NCBI GenBank assembly: GCA_028275825.1 | Contig: JAPWTX010000006.1 | Coordinates: 1 to 57,272 of the forward strand | Source of the DNA: Ignisphaera sp. | GTDB lineage: Archaea > Thermoproteota > Thermoprotei_A > Sulfolobales > Ignisphaeraceae | Direction of reading: 5' to 3' | Length of the DNA: 57,272 nucleotides | In this document: in pieces, positions 1-8,673 of the stretch | Layout: each line of letters starts with the position of its first letter | Numbering within the stretch: position 1 is the stretch's first letter | Notes under the pieces: generated by a model | Seen by the model: the letters and a program-made list of their open reading frames with translations, nothing else | Told to the model about the DNA's origin: nothing | The model's database searches: none | Position numbers and translations under genes: made by a program

Positions 1-104
1 TCATCACACCTCAAATCGGCTCTTCTTCATCATCAAATGTAGAAGGGTTGCTATTAGAGAGATATAAAAAGTATGGTTATGGAAGTGTGTGGAGGTTGCT
101 AGAT

Positions 105-395
105 CTAACTCTTTGCAAGTTCTTCCTCAGTTTTTCTTTTCTTTACAGCTCTATCGAATATTATCCAGTTTCTGTACCATTCTTCATTTTCTTTTTTAAG
201 CATGTCCAAAATCATTTTTGTCAAATCTTTGGCTGTAACTTCATTAATGTTTTGCTCTAACAGTTTTGCTTCAACAATTTTTGCAATTTTTCTTGCGGCT
301 TCAAGTGTAGCTCCTGCTTTTAGGCAGCTAACAACAATTTTCTCTGGTATGAACTCCTCCTTAAAACCATTTCTCTTTACTACAAATATAGCCAT
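105..395 (-). CDS. Stand-alone ATP-cone domain protein
   Basis: A 96-residue protein that is essentially one ATP-cone domain. The N-terminus (VVKRNGFKEEFIPEKI) matches the VxKRdGxxexFdxeKI opening of ATP-cones in NrdR and ribonucleotide reductases, followed by the helical part (residues 20-65). By family knowledge the domain binds ATP/dATP and acts as a nucleotide sensor. No zinc ribbon (so not NrdR) and no reductase domain is fused, so the partner is unknown. The ATG is preceded by GAGGTGAG at good spacing. The family call is fairly sure; the role is not. Confidence 0.75.
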   Translation of the reverse strand: MAIFVVKRNGFKEEFIPEKIVVSCLKAGATLEAARKIAKIVEAKLLEQNINEVTAKDLTKMILDMLKKENEEWYRNWIIFDRAVKKRKTEEELAKS

Positions 396-476
396 TCTCT
401 CACCTCACTAGAGAATAGTATTAATAATGTTTTAAAAGTTTTTATAGCAGATATACATTGATAACTTGGTATCGCT

Positions 477-1343
477 ATGGCGAATACCATACTGGTATCA
501 GGTCTTTTGACATATGATTCTGGAAAGACTTGGTTTTCAATAGGACTTGCTAAGAGCATTAATAAAAAGGGTTATAGAATAGGTGTTTTTAAACCAGTTG
601 CAGGGCACAATCTGTGGAGCCAATACAGTTCATTTTTGTATAGTATTAAGAATGGTATTTTGGTTGGAGAAGATGTGGCTAAGTATAGTGTTATCCTAGG
701 TTTTTCTGAACCTCACATTGTGAATCCAATAGACGTATTACTTTCACCATTAGACCCTGTAAGCTATATAGCTACTAATAATATAAGCAAATATTTTATT
801 GATTTAGAAGATCAGTTTAAGCAAATGGTTCTAGCTAGATACTCAAATTGCTTTACAAAAACTATAAAGCATTACATATTTAGGGAAAATCTTGACAAAA
901 TGCCACCAATGATTCAGAATCTCTTAAAAAGTTTTGCATCAAATGTTAGTGCAGAAGAAATAGAGCTTCAGAGCTTCATAGATTTACTTAGATCAACAGA
1001 ATCGGAGAATAATCTTGAAGAATGCCGACGTATAATATGTAGCCGTAGTGATGTAACTATCGTTGAGTCGTTCAATGATGCAATAACACCTTATTTAAGG
1101 TTGCTGGACAGTGTATCTGCAGTCGTAGTGGTAATGCCTACAGCTATAGCCATCTATACAGATATCAGAAAAATTAGAGAAGCAATTATAGAAAACATCA
1201 ATAAGTTTGGGGAGGCAGGGTTTAAAACAAGGCAAGTTCTTATGAAAATACCTCCTGAGAGAATACTATATTTAAAACTTAGGAGTAGCGAGGCTGAAGC
1301 TGACGAGACTTTTGATGAGGTTATGAATATTTTGCAACTCTAA
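477..1343 (+). CDS. BioD/CobQ-like P-loop NTPase of unknown role
   Basis: The protein opens with a strand and P-loop (ILVSGLLTYDSGKT, residues 5-18) followed by a second strand ending FKPVAGHN (about residues 39-46). This is the layout of SIMIBI-class ATPases such as dethiobiotin synthetase (GTDTxVGKT...YKPVxxG). The middle (residues 90-190) is divergent. Near residue 210-220 a hydrophobic strand (AVVVVMPTAIAI) resembles the base-binding end of such folds. No biotin genes lie nearby, so a BioD role is not claimed. A TATA-like TTTTTATA lies about 35 nt upstream. The gene converges on the aldolase gene with a 4-nt overlap. Confidence 0.55.
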   Translation: MANTILVSGLLTYDSGKTWFSIGLAKSINKKGYRIGVFKPVAGHNLWSQYSSFLYSIKNGILVGEDVAKYSVILGFSEPHIVNPIDVLLSPLDPVSYIATNNISKYFIDLEDQFKQMVLARYSNCFTKTIKHYIFRENLDKMPPMIQNLLKSFASNVSAEEIELQSFIDLLRSTESENNLEECRRIICSRSDVTIVESFNDAITPYLRLLDSVSAVVVVMPTAIAIYTDIRKIREAIIENINKFGEAGFKTRQVLMKIPPERILYLKLRSSEAEADETFDEVMNILQL

Positions 1344-1942
1344 GGCATGGAGAAGAGAAAGCGTATTAATCTTGAGAGTAGATGAACATTTGCCAAGTCC
1401 TCTAAGGACTCTACAATCATTTCGGCTTCATATAAATCCCTGCCAAGGCCAATAACACCGTGTCTCTCTAGAATAATTGCATTACTACCCTTAGACACCT
1501 TTTCCGCAACTAAACTAGCTAAAGCTTCAGTACCTGGCTCAACTAATGGTATGTATTCGATCCTCTTTATAAAGAGCATTACCTCAGACAATAGAGATTC
1601 ATCGAGTCTAAGACCTGAAAGTGAAAAAGCTACTGTAACAGGGTTATGAGCATGTATCACAGCATTAATTTCTGGTCGAACCCTATATACAACTACATGA
1701 AACCTCCACTCGCTCGAAGGCCTTCTAAAACCCTCCACAACATTACCATCTAAATCAATTTTGACCAAATCATCAACAGTTAAACCACCTTTAAAGATAC
1801 CTGAAGGTGTAATCCAGACATAGTTTGTACCAGGAACTCTCACACTCACATTACCTGAAAGAGCAGAAACAAGACCTCTTCTATACAAATTGCGCATAAC
1901 ATTCACAATATCCTCCCTAATTTTCCTCTCACTATACTCCAC
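1340..1942 (-). CDS. Class II aldolase/adducin family protein (fuculose-phosphate aldolase-like)
   Basis: A zinc-dependent class II aldolase of about 200 residues, the normal family size. Visible motifs: SGNVSVR near the N-terminus, WITPSG, the catalytic Glu in PSSEWRFH, the HAHNP zinc pair, and a third His in ERHGVIG. The family cleaves or forms C-C bonds in phosphorylated sugars (fuculose-1-P, ribulose-5-P-like substrates); the substrate here cannot be told. A GTG start at 1942 is preferred because GGTG lies 6 nt upstream; an in-frame TTG at 1954 is the alternative. Confidence 0.85.
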   Translation of the reverse strand: MEYSERKIREDIVNVMRNLYRRGLVSALSGNVSVRVPGTNYVWITPSGIFKGGLTVDDLVKIDLDGNVVEGFRRPSSEWRFHVVVYRVRPEINAVIHAHNPVTVAFSLSGLRLDESLLSEVMLFIKRIEYIPLVEPGTEALASLVAEKVSKGSNAIILERHGVIGLGRDLYEAEMIVESLEDLANVHLLSRLIRFLFSMP

Positions 1943-2291
1943 TAATGACACCAATAATTTGACTCCAAGATATGCTTAAAAGCCTTTATTGAGCTAATAA
2001 TATGTGATGATGAACTTTTCGGGGAGAATGAAGTATGATGAAGAAGCGGTTACCCAACTGATAGTTTTTCTCACTAGTAGGATTTGTTGATCTGTGAATG
2101 CTTATAGCTTTGTTTGTGTGGTTGGGCCTCGATGTGAGCTCACTAGTCTTTTCACATTTCATGGGCAATCCTCGCCAAGTTTTTCTTCGCTTACTAGAAG
2201 CCTTCACTAGTTAAGGTGGGTGGGAGGCCAGACTTAACAGAAAGTATTTGAAGCATAAGATCCAAAAAGATCTTGAGATGAATATCAATAG
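1943..2291. other. Gene-free interval between aldolase and dUTPase genes
   Basis: About 350 bases with no convincing protein gene on either strand. The first part holds a possible C/D box sRNA (listed separately). The remainder, about 2070-2290, is of mixed composition with a short imperfect hairpin around 2190-2235; I see no tRNA, repeat array or conserved coding signal in it. Confidence 0.4.
2002..2064 (+). ncRNA. Possible C/D box sRNA (weak candidate)
   Basis: A C box (ATGATGA, 2007-2013) is followed by 14 nt, a degenerate D' (ATGA, 2028-2031), 3 nt, a perfect C' box (ATGATGA, 2035-2041), 16 nt and a D box (CTGA, 2058-2061). Order and total length (about 60 nt) fit archaeal 2'-O-methylation guide RNAs. 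Against it: the D' box is not CTGA, the second guide is long, and the flanking stem is poor. No target was identified. Confidence 0.3.
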
Positions 2292-2783
2292 TCATACAAT
2301 GGATGTAGATGCTATGTTTTCTCCCTGATAACTTCCTCTGTAAGTGAATTTTGTCGCTCGATCAAGCTTTATGAATAGTAGTTGTGCTATTTGAGCCCCT
2401 CTTTCAATTTCTATTCCATGGTAATTGAAAACAGTTAGAAGTCCTTCACCTCTCCCTTCATAGCCGGGATCCCATATCGCGGTATATATTGTAGCACCTG
2501 ATCTTAGCAATGTTGACCTCGGTATTGCGAGAGCTATTGTATTTGAAGGTACTTTAACTACTTCCATGTATCTAATTTTATATGCCCCAGGCTCTAAATG
2601 GTATACGCCATCTTTTTCCTCAACCTCCTCAACTTCAGCTACCCTCTTTGAATTGATTCGTATAGAGCCTTGTCCACGAAATGCAAATACCTTATCCAGG
2701 CGAAGTCTCATACCACCGCAATCCACATCATCTACATTGAGCTTAAATATCTCTATGAGGGTTTCTGGTGATAATACAACCAT
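2292..2783 (-). CDS. dut: dUTPase (DCD/DUT family)
   Basis: A 163-residue member of the dCTP deaminase/dUTPase fold. Motifs: PRSTLLRSG (phosphate-binding arm), IWDPGYEGRGEG (nucleotide-binding hairpin), GAQIAQLLF and the C-terminal YRGSYQGEN. The family hydrolyses dUTP or deaminates dCTP to keep uracil out of DNA and feed dTMP synthesis. Sequence alone does not securely separate the two activities; dUTPase is the usual crenarchaeal annotation. ATG at 2783 is chosen over GTG 2789 because GGTG sits 5 nt before it. Same strand as, and just downstream of, glmS. Confidence 0.8.
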   Translation of the reverse strand: MVVLSPETLIEIFKLNVDDVDCGGMRLRLDKVFAFRGQGSIRINSKRVAEVEEVEEKDGVYHLEPGAYKIRYMEVVKVPSNTIALAIPRSTLLRSGATIYTAIWDPGYEGRGEGLLTVFNYHGIEIERGAQIAQLLFIKLDRATKFTYRGSYQGENIASTSIV

Positions 2784-2802
2784 TTTCACACCAAAAATTC
2801 AA

Positions 2803-4623
2803 TTAATGAACAGTTTTTGATAAGTATCTAGGGCTATCAATAGGTCTTTGCAGAAGTACTCCTAGCTTGTATGCTATGAATTGAAGTGGTATACCTAGCA
2901 TTACTGGTGCAAGGTGCCTATCAACATAGGGGACAATAACCTTTATCAAGTTGCTATCAAGTTCACCGAGCTTTTGCTCTATCTCAAATCCTATTGCAAT
3001 AGTGGTAGCATTTTTTTCAAGAGCCATTGAAAGCAAGCTATAGGTGGCTTGCAAAGCTTGCTTCTCTACTGGTAGTATAAAGAGAGCGAATACACCTTTC
3101 TCAAGCAGGGTCTGGGGACCATGCCTGAACTCGCCTGCCTCAACCCCCTCAGCATGTATATATGCGGTTTCCTTAAGTTTAAGTGCACCTTCAAGGGCTA
3201 GAGGGTATGTTAAACCTCTCGAAACTACATATCCACTCCTACACTGTATCATACTCTTTGCAGCTACCTCTGACTGCGACTCTATATGCTTAAGATGATG
3301 ATACAAACTCGTACTTAGCTTCTTTACCTCATCTATTCTGCTTCTAAATTCTTCATCTTTAACTCTTTTAGCATGCCATGCAGATTTCAAAGACAGTAGG
3401 TAAAGTAATAGCAATGTTGATGCAAATGTTTTTGTAGCAGGAACAGCAATTTCCGGCCCCGCTCCTATAGGTAGGTATAAGTTTGAAAGATTAGAAATTT
3501 TTGACCCTATGTAATTTGTCATGCCCAGAATTGTAGCTCCCCTGAGCTTCGCCTCAAATACAGACGTGATAACATCACTCGTCTCACCTGATTGTGAAAT
3601 GGCTATCACCACCGTTCCTGGACCAACACTATCAACATGATATAATGGGAACTCTGCAGCGCTAACCACAATTGGTGTTACTCCAGCTAATTCAGTAAGA
3701 TAGTAAGAACCTATGTATGCTGCATGGAGACTAGATCCGTTTGCAATCATAAATACTCTTTCTGCATCAACTATAAGCCTTGCTGCAAAATTCAAGTACT
3801 TTTCTTGAATTGAATAAAGTGTTCTCATTAATGCTTCTGGTATCTCATATATTTCCCTCAACATGTGATGAGGATATCCGTCTTTGTCTGCATATCTAGG
3901 ATCTATATCTATAGAATTGAATTTCTTTTCAACTTTAATGCCATCAATGGTCTCTACATAGATTCCTAGAGGACTTGCTAGAGTTATTTCGCCATACTCT
4001 AATCTGAAGTACCTATCCACAAGACCTAGTAAAGCACCTCTACTAGAGGAAAAGGCTATAAAATCCTTCGAAACTCCAACATAGAGCGTAGGGCCATGAG
4101 AATAGGCTAACAAACATCTGCAGGTAGAATCCATAGCTACAAGACTAAAGTAACCATCAATCCCCGTTAATGCTCTTCTAAAGACATCTCTAAAATCATT
4201 AGTAGTACGATGCTTTTCGATAAGATGTGCAATTAATTCAGCATCACAACGAGAAATGATCCTATGTCCTTCAACAATTAAGCTATCCTTTAGCGCTTCG
4301 TAATTTGCTAAAGCCCCATCCTCCACTACAGCTATTCTATTGTTACAATCAGTATGTGGCTGGGTGTTATCAGTATGAGGTTTACCGTGAGTAGCGTACC
4401 TTGTATGACCAACTGCAATCCATGAGTTTAAATTCCTTAAGTTATACTTATCAGCAACGCTATCTATACGTTGTGCATCTTTATACACCACAACCTCGCC
4501 ATTAGAAAAAACAGCTATACCACTCCCATTGAAACCTCTATACTCAAGTTGTTTAAGCCCCTTTATAACATACTCCATCACATTTTGATGCGTAGGAGAC
4601 AAAACCGCGAAAATTCCTCCCAT
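2803..4623 (-). CDS. glmS: GlmS-type glucosamine-6-phosphate synthase with a defective glutaminase domain
   Basis: 606 residues with full-length GlmS architecture: N-terminal Ntn glutaminase-like domain (1-230) and two SIS isomerase domains (about 280-606). The isomerase half keeps SQSGET, EGALKLKE, RHGP and the C-terminal SPRYLSKTV lysine, so fructose-6-P/glucosamine-6-P chemistry looks possible. The glutaminase half is unusual: the protein begins MGGIF where the family has MCGIF, so the nucleophilic Cys is missing, and the oxyanion HNG motif reads EDG (residues 101-103). The Arg (HTRYATHG) and Asp (CDAELIAHL) remain. ATG 4623 has AGGTG 8 nt upstream; an earlier GTG (4632) would give MCKMGGIF, with a Cys displaced by three residues. 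Confidence 0.9.
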   Translation of the reverse strand: MGGIFAVLSPTHQNVMEYVIKGLKQLEYRGFNGSGIAVFSNGEVVVYKDAQRIDSVADKYNLRNLNSWIAVGHTRYATHGKPHTDNTQPHTDCNNRIAVVEDGALANYEALKDSLIVEGHRIISRCDAELIAHLIEKHRTTNDFRDVFRRALTGIDGYFSLVAMDSTCRCLLAYSHGPTLYVGVSKDFIAFSSSRGALLGLVDRYFRLEYGEITLASPLGIYVETIDGIKVEKKFNSIDIDPRYADKDGYPHHMLREIYEIPEALMRTLYSIQEKYLNFAARLIVDAERVFMIANGSSLHAAYIGSYYLTELAGVTPIVVSAAEFPLYHVDSVGPGTVVIAISQSGETSDVITSVFEAKLRGATILGMTNYIGSKISNLSNLYLPIGAGPEIAVPATKTFASTLLLLYLLSLKSAWHAKRVKDEEFRSRIDEVKKLSTSLYHHLKHIESQSEVAAKSMIQCRSGYVVSRGLTYPLALEGALKLKETAYIHAEGVEAGEFRHGPQTLLEKGVFALFILPVEKQALQATYSLLSMALEKNATTIAIGFEIEQKLGELDSNLIKVIVPYVDRHLAPVMLGIPLQFIAYKLGVLLQRPIDSPRYLSKTVH

Positions 4624-4693
4624 CTTACACACACCTAGAGAATAGCAATTTTGTAGCTCAGATATAAGGATTCAACAAGGATTCCAAATCATT

Positions 4694-5362
4694 TCATTTC
4701 GGTGTTAAATAGCCATTGCTATACTCAATTAAATTTAATTGTATAGCGTATCTTATAGCATTCATGGCATTCTCACGGTTAAATTTATATACCTTTACAA
4801 GATGCTTAAGGAAGTCATGGGCTTTAACAGATCCTCCAGACATTTCCACCATTTCCCGTAGAATAGTACAAATTTTTACAACTTCTTGTGGTAATTGATA
4901 ATCCAATAACATGCATTTAGAGACCTTAACCACGTAATATTCCATTAATCTTCCATGATCTCTTCTGACAATAGTATAAACATTATCACCAACCCTTCTC
5001 ACTTCGTAATACCTGACTTGACCCATACCCATACTGCGTACTGATGCCTTACGTGATAAAATGTATATAACTGTCTTGGCATTAGTATTGAAGTATTTTT
5101 CAGCATCATTAGAGAGTATTACGGCTACTTCAAAATTTGCATTAGGAATACACACATTGTTCACAAGGTTACTTCCACACAACCTCCAGGCAAATTCAAG
5201 TATTTGGCTATCACCATTTATACACACGCTAAGACTCTTTTTGGCAAATTCCTCATACAACCAACTCATAAAAACAATGTTGAAACTTGCAAATTGCGAT
5301 TCAAACACAATACTTTTCTCGCTCATGATGATATACAGAAGTCTCTCTATAGAGTTGATCAT
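4694..5362 (-). CDS. Hypothetical protein, 222 aa
   Basis: I do not recognise this gene. It lies upstream of glmS in the same direction. Residues 1-60 are helical and hydrophobic; the middle has strand-like segments (VIYILSR, YYEVRRVGDNVYTIVRR); the last 60 residues (VKAHDFLKHLVKVYKFNRENAMNAIRYAIQ, split here only for description) look like a small winged-helix or helical bundle ending in YSNGYL. No catalytic motif is visible. ATG 5362 is preferred over TTG 5368: a TATA-like TTTATAAT lies about 30 nt upstream, which would give a leaderless mRNA. Confidence 0.6.
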   Translation of the reverse strand: MINSIERLLYIIMSEKSIVFESQFASFNIVFMSWLYEEFAKKSLSVCINGDSQILEFAWRLCGSNLVNNVCIPNANFEVAVILSNDAEKYFNTNAKTVIYILSRKASVRSMGMGQVRYYEVRRVGDNVYTIVRRDHGRLMEYYVVKVSKCMLLDYQLPQEVVKICTILREMVEMSGGSVKAHDFLKHLVKVYKFNRENAMNAIRYAIQLNLIEYSNGYLTPK

Positions 5363-5391
5363 CGCCAAAATATCAGACCCTACACAGAAAT

Positions 5392-5425
5392 TATAAAAAA
5401 TAAAAAGTGATTAAAAATTTTGTTT
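5392..5425 (-). promoter_or_regulatory. T-rich end of cren7 and TATA region of the next gene
   Basis: Read on the minus strand, runs of T (ATTTTTAATC, CTTTTTATTTTTT) follow the cren7 stop, the usual form of an archaeal terminator. The last run merges into TTTATAAT, about 30 nt before the ATG at 5362. Terminator and promoter therefore appear to share one short stretch. Confidence 0.35.
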
Positions 5426-5440
5426 TAATATCTATTGCTT

Positions 5441-5626
5441 TTAGCTACACTCTGGGTAGTCATCTGGAACCTTTGCTCTGAAATACTTCCCAGATCCTGG
5501 ATCCTGGAACAGACCTATCTTAACACCCTTCCTACCCTTTGGAGAGAGAGCCCACACCTTCTTGGGTACAAGCTCTTTCTCAGTACCTTCAGGTGTCTTT
5601 ACCTTAACAGGCTTTGTACAGGCCAT
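5441..5626 (-). CDS. creN7: Chromatin protein Cren7
   Basis: 61 residues matching Cren7 across its length: [20 protein letters not shown], then [18 protein letters not shown] and a tail ending [14 protein letters not shown]. Cren7 is a small SH3-like DNA-binding protein conserved in Crenarchaeota that coats double-stranded DNA in the minor groove and bends it. It is the main taxonomic marker in the window. ATG is preceded by GGTGAG; a TATA box (TTTATAAA, around 5661-5668) lies about 40 nt upstream, as expected for an abundant protein transcribed alone. Confidence 0.95.
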   Translation of the reverse strand: MACTKPVKVKTPEGTEKELVPKKVWALSPKGRKGVKIGLFQDPGSGKYFRAKVPDDYPECS

Positions 5627-5659
5627 TCAACTCACCAAGGTTAAAGTGGTGATTCAAGG

Positions 5660-5669
5660 TTTATAAACA
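5660..5669 (-). promoter_or_regulatory. cren7 TATA box
   Basis: GTTTATAAAC is a strong, palindromic TATA element about 38 nt upstream of the cren7 ATG on the minus strand. It predicts a start site near 5640 and a short leader holding the GGTGAG ribosome-binding site. Confidence 0.55.
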
Positions 5670-5786
5670 TGGTGGTAAAGTTCTTGTGAATCTATGCAAT
5701 TATTCATTAACTTGTTAATGAGGTATTAATGATGTGCATTTGTATGTTTATTGGTTGCGTTATCTATTTTGTTATGAGAACTTGTT

Positions 5787-6980
5787 TTAATACACATTTA
5801 TGATTTCGTTAAAGAATTTATATAATCTCTCTAAAGCTTTTCTTTTCACTTTTTCTTCTATTTTTGCTTCTTGTAAAGCCTCTTCAAGAAATTCTATTGT
5901 TTTTTGCATTAACTGTATTTTAATAGGATAAGGTATGCCATCCTTTCCTCCATGAGCATAAGAATACAGAAATGGGTCAATAGGATGTGTTACTGGGTCT
6001 TTAAATGAGGGTTGTGCATTGTAAATCACTGCCGCCACTAATGCAAGTGCTCTAATAGTTTCAGGGCCGACACCTTTTATGCTAAGCAATTCTTCAAAAG
6101 TATCAGGTTTAACTTCGCTAAGTTTTTTCAGTATCTTTTCTATTCTATTTAAATTTGTTATAGGCTTATAGAAAAGTTTATTAAGATCTTGTTGATTTCT
6201 TAATGGTGCTATTCCAATCCCTTCCTTAATTCCCTTGCTATTCAACCAAGTCTCAAGACCTTTATCTCCCTTTAGCATCCTATTGACCATTGCCACATCT
6301 TTTAATAAAGATTGTGCATTTGACGAATTCACAATACTAACTATAGTGCTCCTGATTTCAGAGGCCTTATCTTCAATAAGATTTAAGGCTATGCCAATTC
6401 TATCACATGCTATGCCACTGTGCGGGTCTCTCACAATCCTTATTTGTTCTGTACCATGAATGTGATATCTTCGTGCTAATTTATCTTCTATGTTCATGCC
6501 TTGTTGTATTATTGTCCATAAACCACTTTGACTCACAATAATGCTATGTATATAAAGCTTGTATCCGTCTTGTAGTGCAACACCATCAATTTTTGCACCA
6601 AGTTTGCTCACATTTTCAAGCATCATCACATCTATGCCACTATCTTGAAGTATTCTAAGCTCCTCTATTACTGTCCTTGAATCACTACCTTTACCGCCTA
6701 GTGTAGCTAAGCCCAGATCTCTGAAGTCACTTGCACTTGCAAAGTTTTTCAGCATGTAGATAACTATGGTTGTAGATCCACTGCTATCCCAATCCATTCC
6801 AATAACATTATTGAATGCCTGGAACCAGAAGGGATCAGAAACTCTTTTCACAATCTCGTCAGGGCCATAAATTTCGTAGATATAGTTGAGTATTGCTTTA
6901 GAAAGCCTTTTCATATAGTATAAGAGGTGTGGGGGAACTCTTCCATCATGTAAGATCAATTCGGAAAAGTTTACCTTCAT
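5787..6980 (-). CDS. DUF763 family protein with helix-hairpin-helix
   Basis: 397 residues of the DUF763 (COG1415) family, recognised by LxLHxGRVPPHLLYYMKRL, YGPDEIVKRVSDPFWFQAF, GMDWDSSGSTT and LGGKGSDSR. A helix-hairpin-helix motif (LLSIKGVGPETIRALALVA, about residues 295-315) is followed by the conserved HPIDP and YAHGGKDGIPYP blocks. The HhH suggests nucleic-acid binding; no biochemical function is known to me. ATG at 6980 has TTTTATAG about 28 nt upstream, so the mRNA is probably leaderless. It is divergent from glgA. Confidence 0.85.
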   Translation of the reverse strand: MKVNFSELILHDGRVPPHLLYYMKRLSKAILNYIYEIYGPDEIVKRVSDPFWFQAFNNVIGMDWDSSGSTTIVIYMLKNFASASDFRDLGLATLGGKGSDSRTVIEELRILQDSGIDVMMLENVSKLGAKIDGVALQDGYKLYIHSIIVSQSGLWTIIQQGMNIEDKLARRYHIHGTEQIRIVRDPHSGIACDRIGIALNLIEDKASEIRSTIVSIVNSSNAQSLLKDVAMVNRMLKGDKGLETWLNSKGIKEGIGIAPLRNQQDLNKLFYKPITNLNRIEKILKKLSEVKPDTFEELLSIKGVGPETIRALALVAAVIYNAQPSFKDPVTHPIDPFLYSYAHGGKDGIPYPIKIQLMQKTIEFLEEALQEAKIEEKVKRKALERLYKFFNEIINVY

Positions 6981-7059
6981 TTACATACACAAAATTATTT
7001 TTCACTATAAAAATTAATATATGCAGAGGTTCCTAAAACTGTATGAGGTTCTGCTTTAA

Positions 7060-8673
7060 ATGATTATAGCTCCTAGTAGTATTAAAAATATCTGGCTATT
7101 AACTTTTGAATTTGGGGATATAGCTACTCTTGGTGGGCTTGGAAAAGCTGTCACTCTATATGCTAAAGTTCTTAAAGATTTGGGCTATAATGTTGAAGTT
7201 TTCATGCCTTCTCATGGCAGGCACTTATCTGAGGAACACAGAAAGAAACTCAATTTGAAACCTGTTACATGGTTTCACGCCTGTGGAAATAGAATTGGCA
7301 TTGATAAAAACGTTTACAAATATTGCATAGGTGCTGAGAAGGCTGAGGTCAATGGAATTACCGTAGTTCTATTTAAGGGACTTGATGAGATTACGGGCAG
7401 ATTTCTTGATAATTGGCACATCTATGCATATGCTGAAGAAAAAGCATGTCTTTATGCAAGGGCCATAATGCACTGGGTAAACATGGTAAATGAAGTTCCA
7501 GAGCTTATACATGCAAATGACTGGACATCTGCCATAGCAGGAGTTATAGCTAAGATCATCTTTGAATCCAAGGGCTATGCAGTACCGTTAGTATACTCAA
7601 TTCATCTTTTATCCTATAGAGCTTTTCCATGGCACTATGCATCCTGTAAGTGGTGTGGTGTTCCTGATATCTGTCATAGGGTTTGGATACCCAATAGACA
7701 TGAGCTTCTATGTACTGAGGATGTCTGGAATCTTGCACTAGGTAATGTAGATCATTTTGCTGCTATGGAGGCTGACATCCTTGCCACTAACAGCTGGGGG
7801 TACTTAAGGGAAATTCTAGATAAATATGGTCACTGGATGTCTGAAAAATCTTTTGTTATTCATAATGTAACAGATTGGAAAGAAGATGAGGCTAGGAAGT
7901 ATGCAACCGAAATTTTTGGCTCTAGCAACAGAGTTGAAGCTAGAAAGAGTCTTGTTAACTGGGTTAATACAGTTACTTTCAGTAAGGTGGGTTATTTAAA
8001 TTCTTCATGTAAGTATATAATTGTTGCTGCTGGAAGGCTAACATCCTCAAAGGGATTTGACATCCTGCTTAAGGCGCTTAAGTACACGTCTCAGGAGATA
8101 TGCACTATTATTTTCGGGCTTCCTATTGGCGATTTTGGATACGAGCACTATATTATGACACTTGCTGGTGAAGTCCCTGGTAGAGCTGTAGTGTTTCTGG
8201 AGCCCGTTCCACAGAGAGTACTTAAAGCATCTTGCTACTGTGCAAATGCTTTTGCTGTTCCATCACGATATGAGCCTTTTGGTTTAGTCTCAATAGAAGC
8301 ACAAGCAGTGGGGACACCTGCAATAGTTTCAAACGTCGGTGGATTGCCAGAAACCGTTATCGATTTAAGGTGGAATCATGTCAATGGAACTGGTGTAGTT
8401 GTTCCTTCAGAAGATGTTCATACACTTGCAGAGGTCTTGGAAGATATATCAAGGCTTACACAATTCATCGACACTGGTAATTCTAGTGTACTTAGCCAGC
8501 TAAGAAGTTCATGGGGATATGAGGTCGCTAAAATGAGCAAAGAAATAAACATTAGATATAATGCCATTACATGGGTAGATAAGAACTTTAGAGAGCACAA
8601 CTTAGCTGATCTTCTAAAGTCATGCTATGAAAAAGCAAGACTATATGCGTACTATAGAGCCGTTACAAAATAA
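7060..8673 (+). CDS. glgA: Glycogen synthase, GT5 family
   Basis: 537 residues in GT-B layout. The N-terminal half starts IWLLTFEFGDIATLGGLGKAV, the position of the KxGGL nucleotide-sugar motif, but the usual Lys is Thr-Leu, as in other divergent archaeal members. The C-terminal half has VAAGRLTSSKGFD and the E-x7-E motif EPFGLVSIE (about residues 404-412). By family it transfers glucose from ADP- or UDP-glucose to alpha-1,4-glucan. It contains many Trp and Cys residues around CKWCGVPDICH. Divergent from the DUF763 gene; no other glycogen gene is nearby. Confidence 0.85.
   Translation: MIIAPSSIKNIWLLTFEFGDIATLGGLGKAVTLYAKVLKDLGYNVEVFMPSHGRHLSEEHRKKLNLKPVTWFHACGNRIGIDKNVYKYCIGAEKAEVNGITVVLFKGLDEITGRFLDNWHIYAYAEEKACLYARAIMHWVNMVNEVPELIHANDWTSAIAGVIAKIIFESKGYAVPLVYSIHLLSYRAFPWHYASCKWCGVPDICHRVWIPNRHELLCTEDVWNLALGNVDHFAAMEADILATNSWGYLREILDKYGHWMSEKSFVIHNVTDWKEDEARKYATEIFGSSNRVEARKSLVNWVNTVTFSKVGYLNSSCKYIIVAAGRLTSSKGFDILLKALKYTSQEICTIIFGLPIGDFGYEHYIMTLAGEVPGRAVVFLEPVPQRVLKASCYCANAFAVPSRYEPFGLVSIEAQAVGTPAIVSNVGGLPETVIDLRWNHVNGTGVVVPSEDVHTLAEVLEDISRLTQFIDTGNSSVLSQLRSSWGYEVAKMSKEINIRYNAITWVDKNFREHNLADLLKSCYEKARLYAYYRAVTK

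Noticed and set aside
2-13. GAGGTG-TG-ATG on the minus strand as the start of a gene leaving the window
   Set aside because: Spacing of 2 nt is too short and too little sequence remains to support a gene.
1986-2207. 73-codon minus-strand frame between the aldolase and dut genes
   Set aside because: Low-complexity, Arg/Ser/His-rich translation without family features; overlaps the sRNA candidate.
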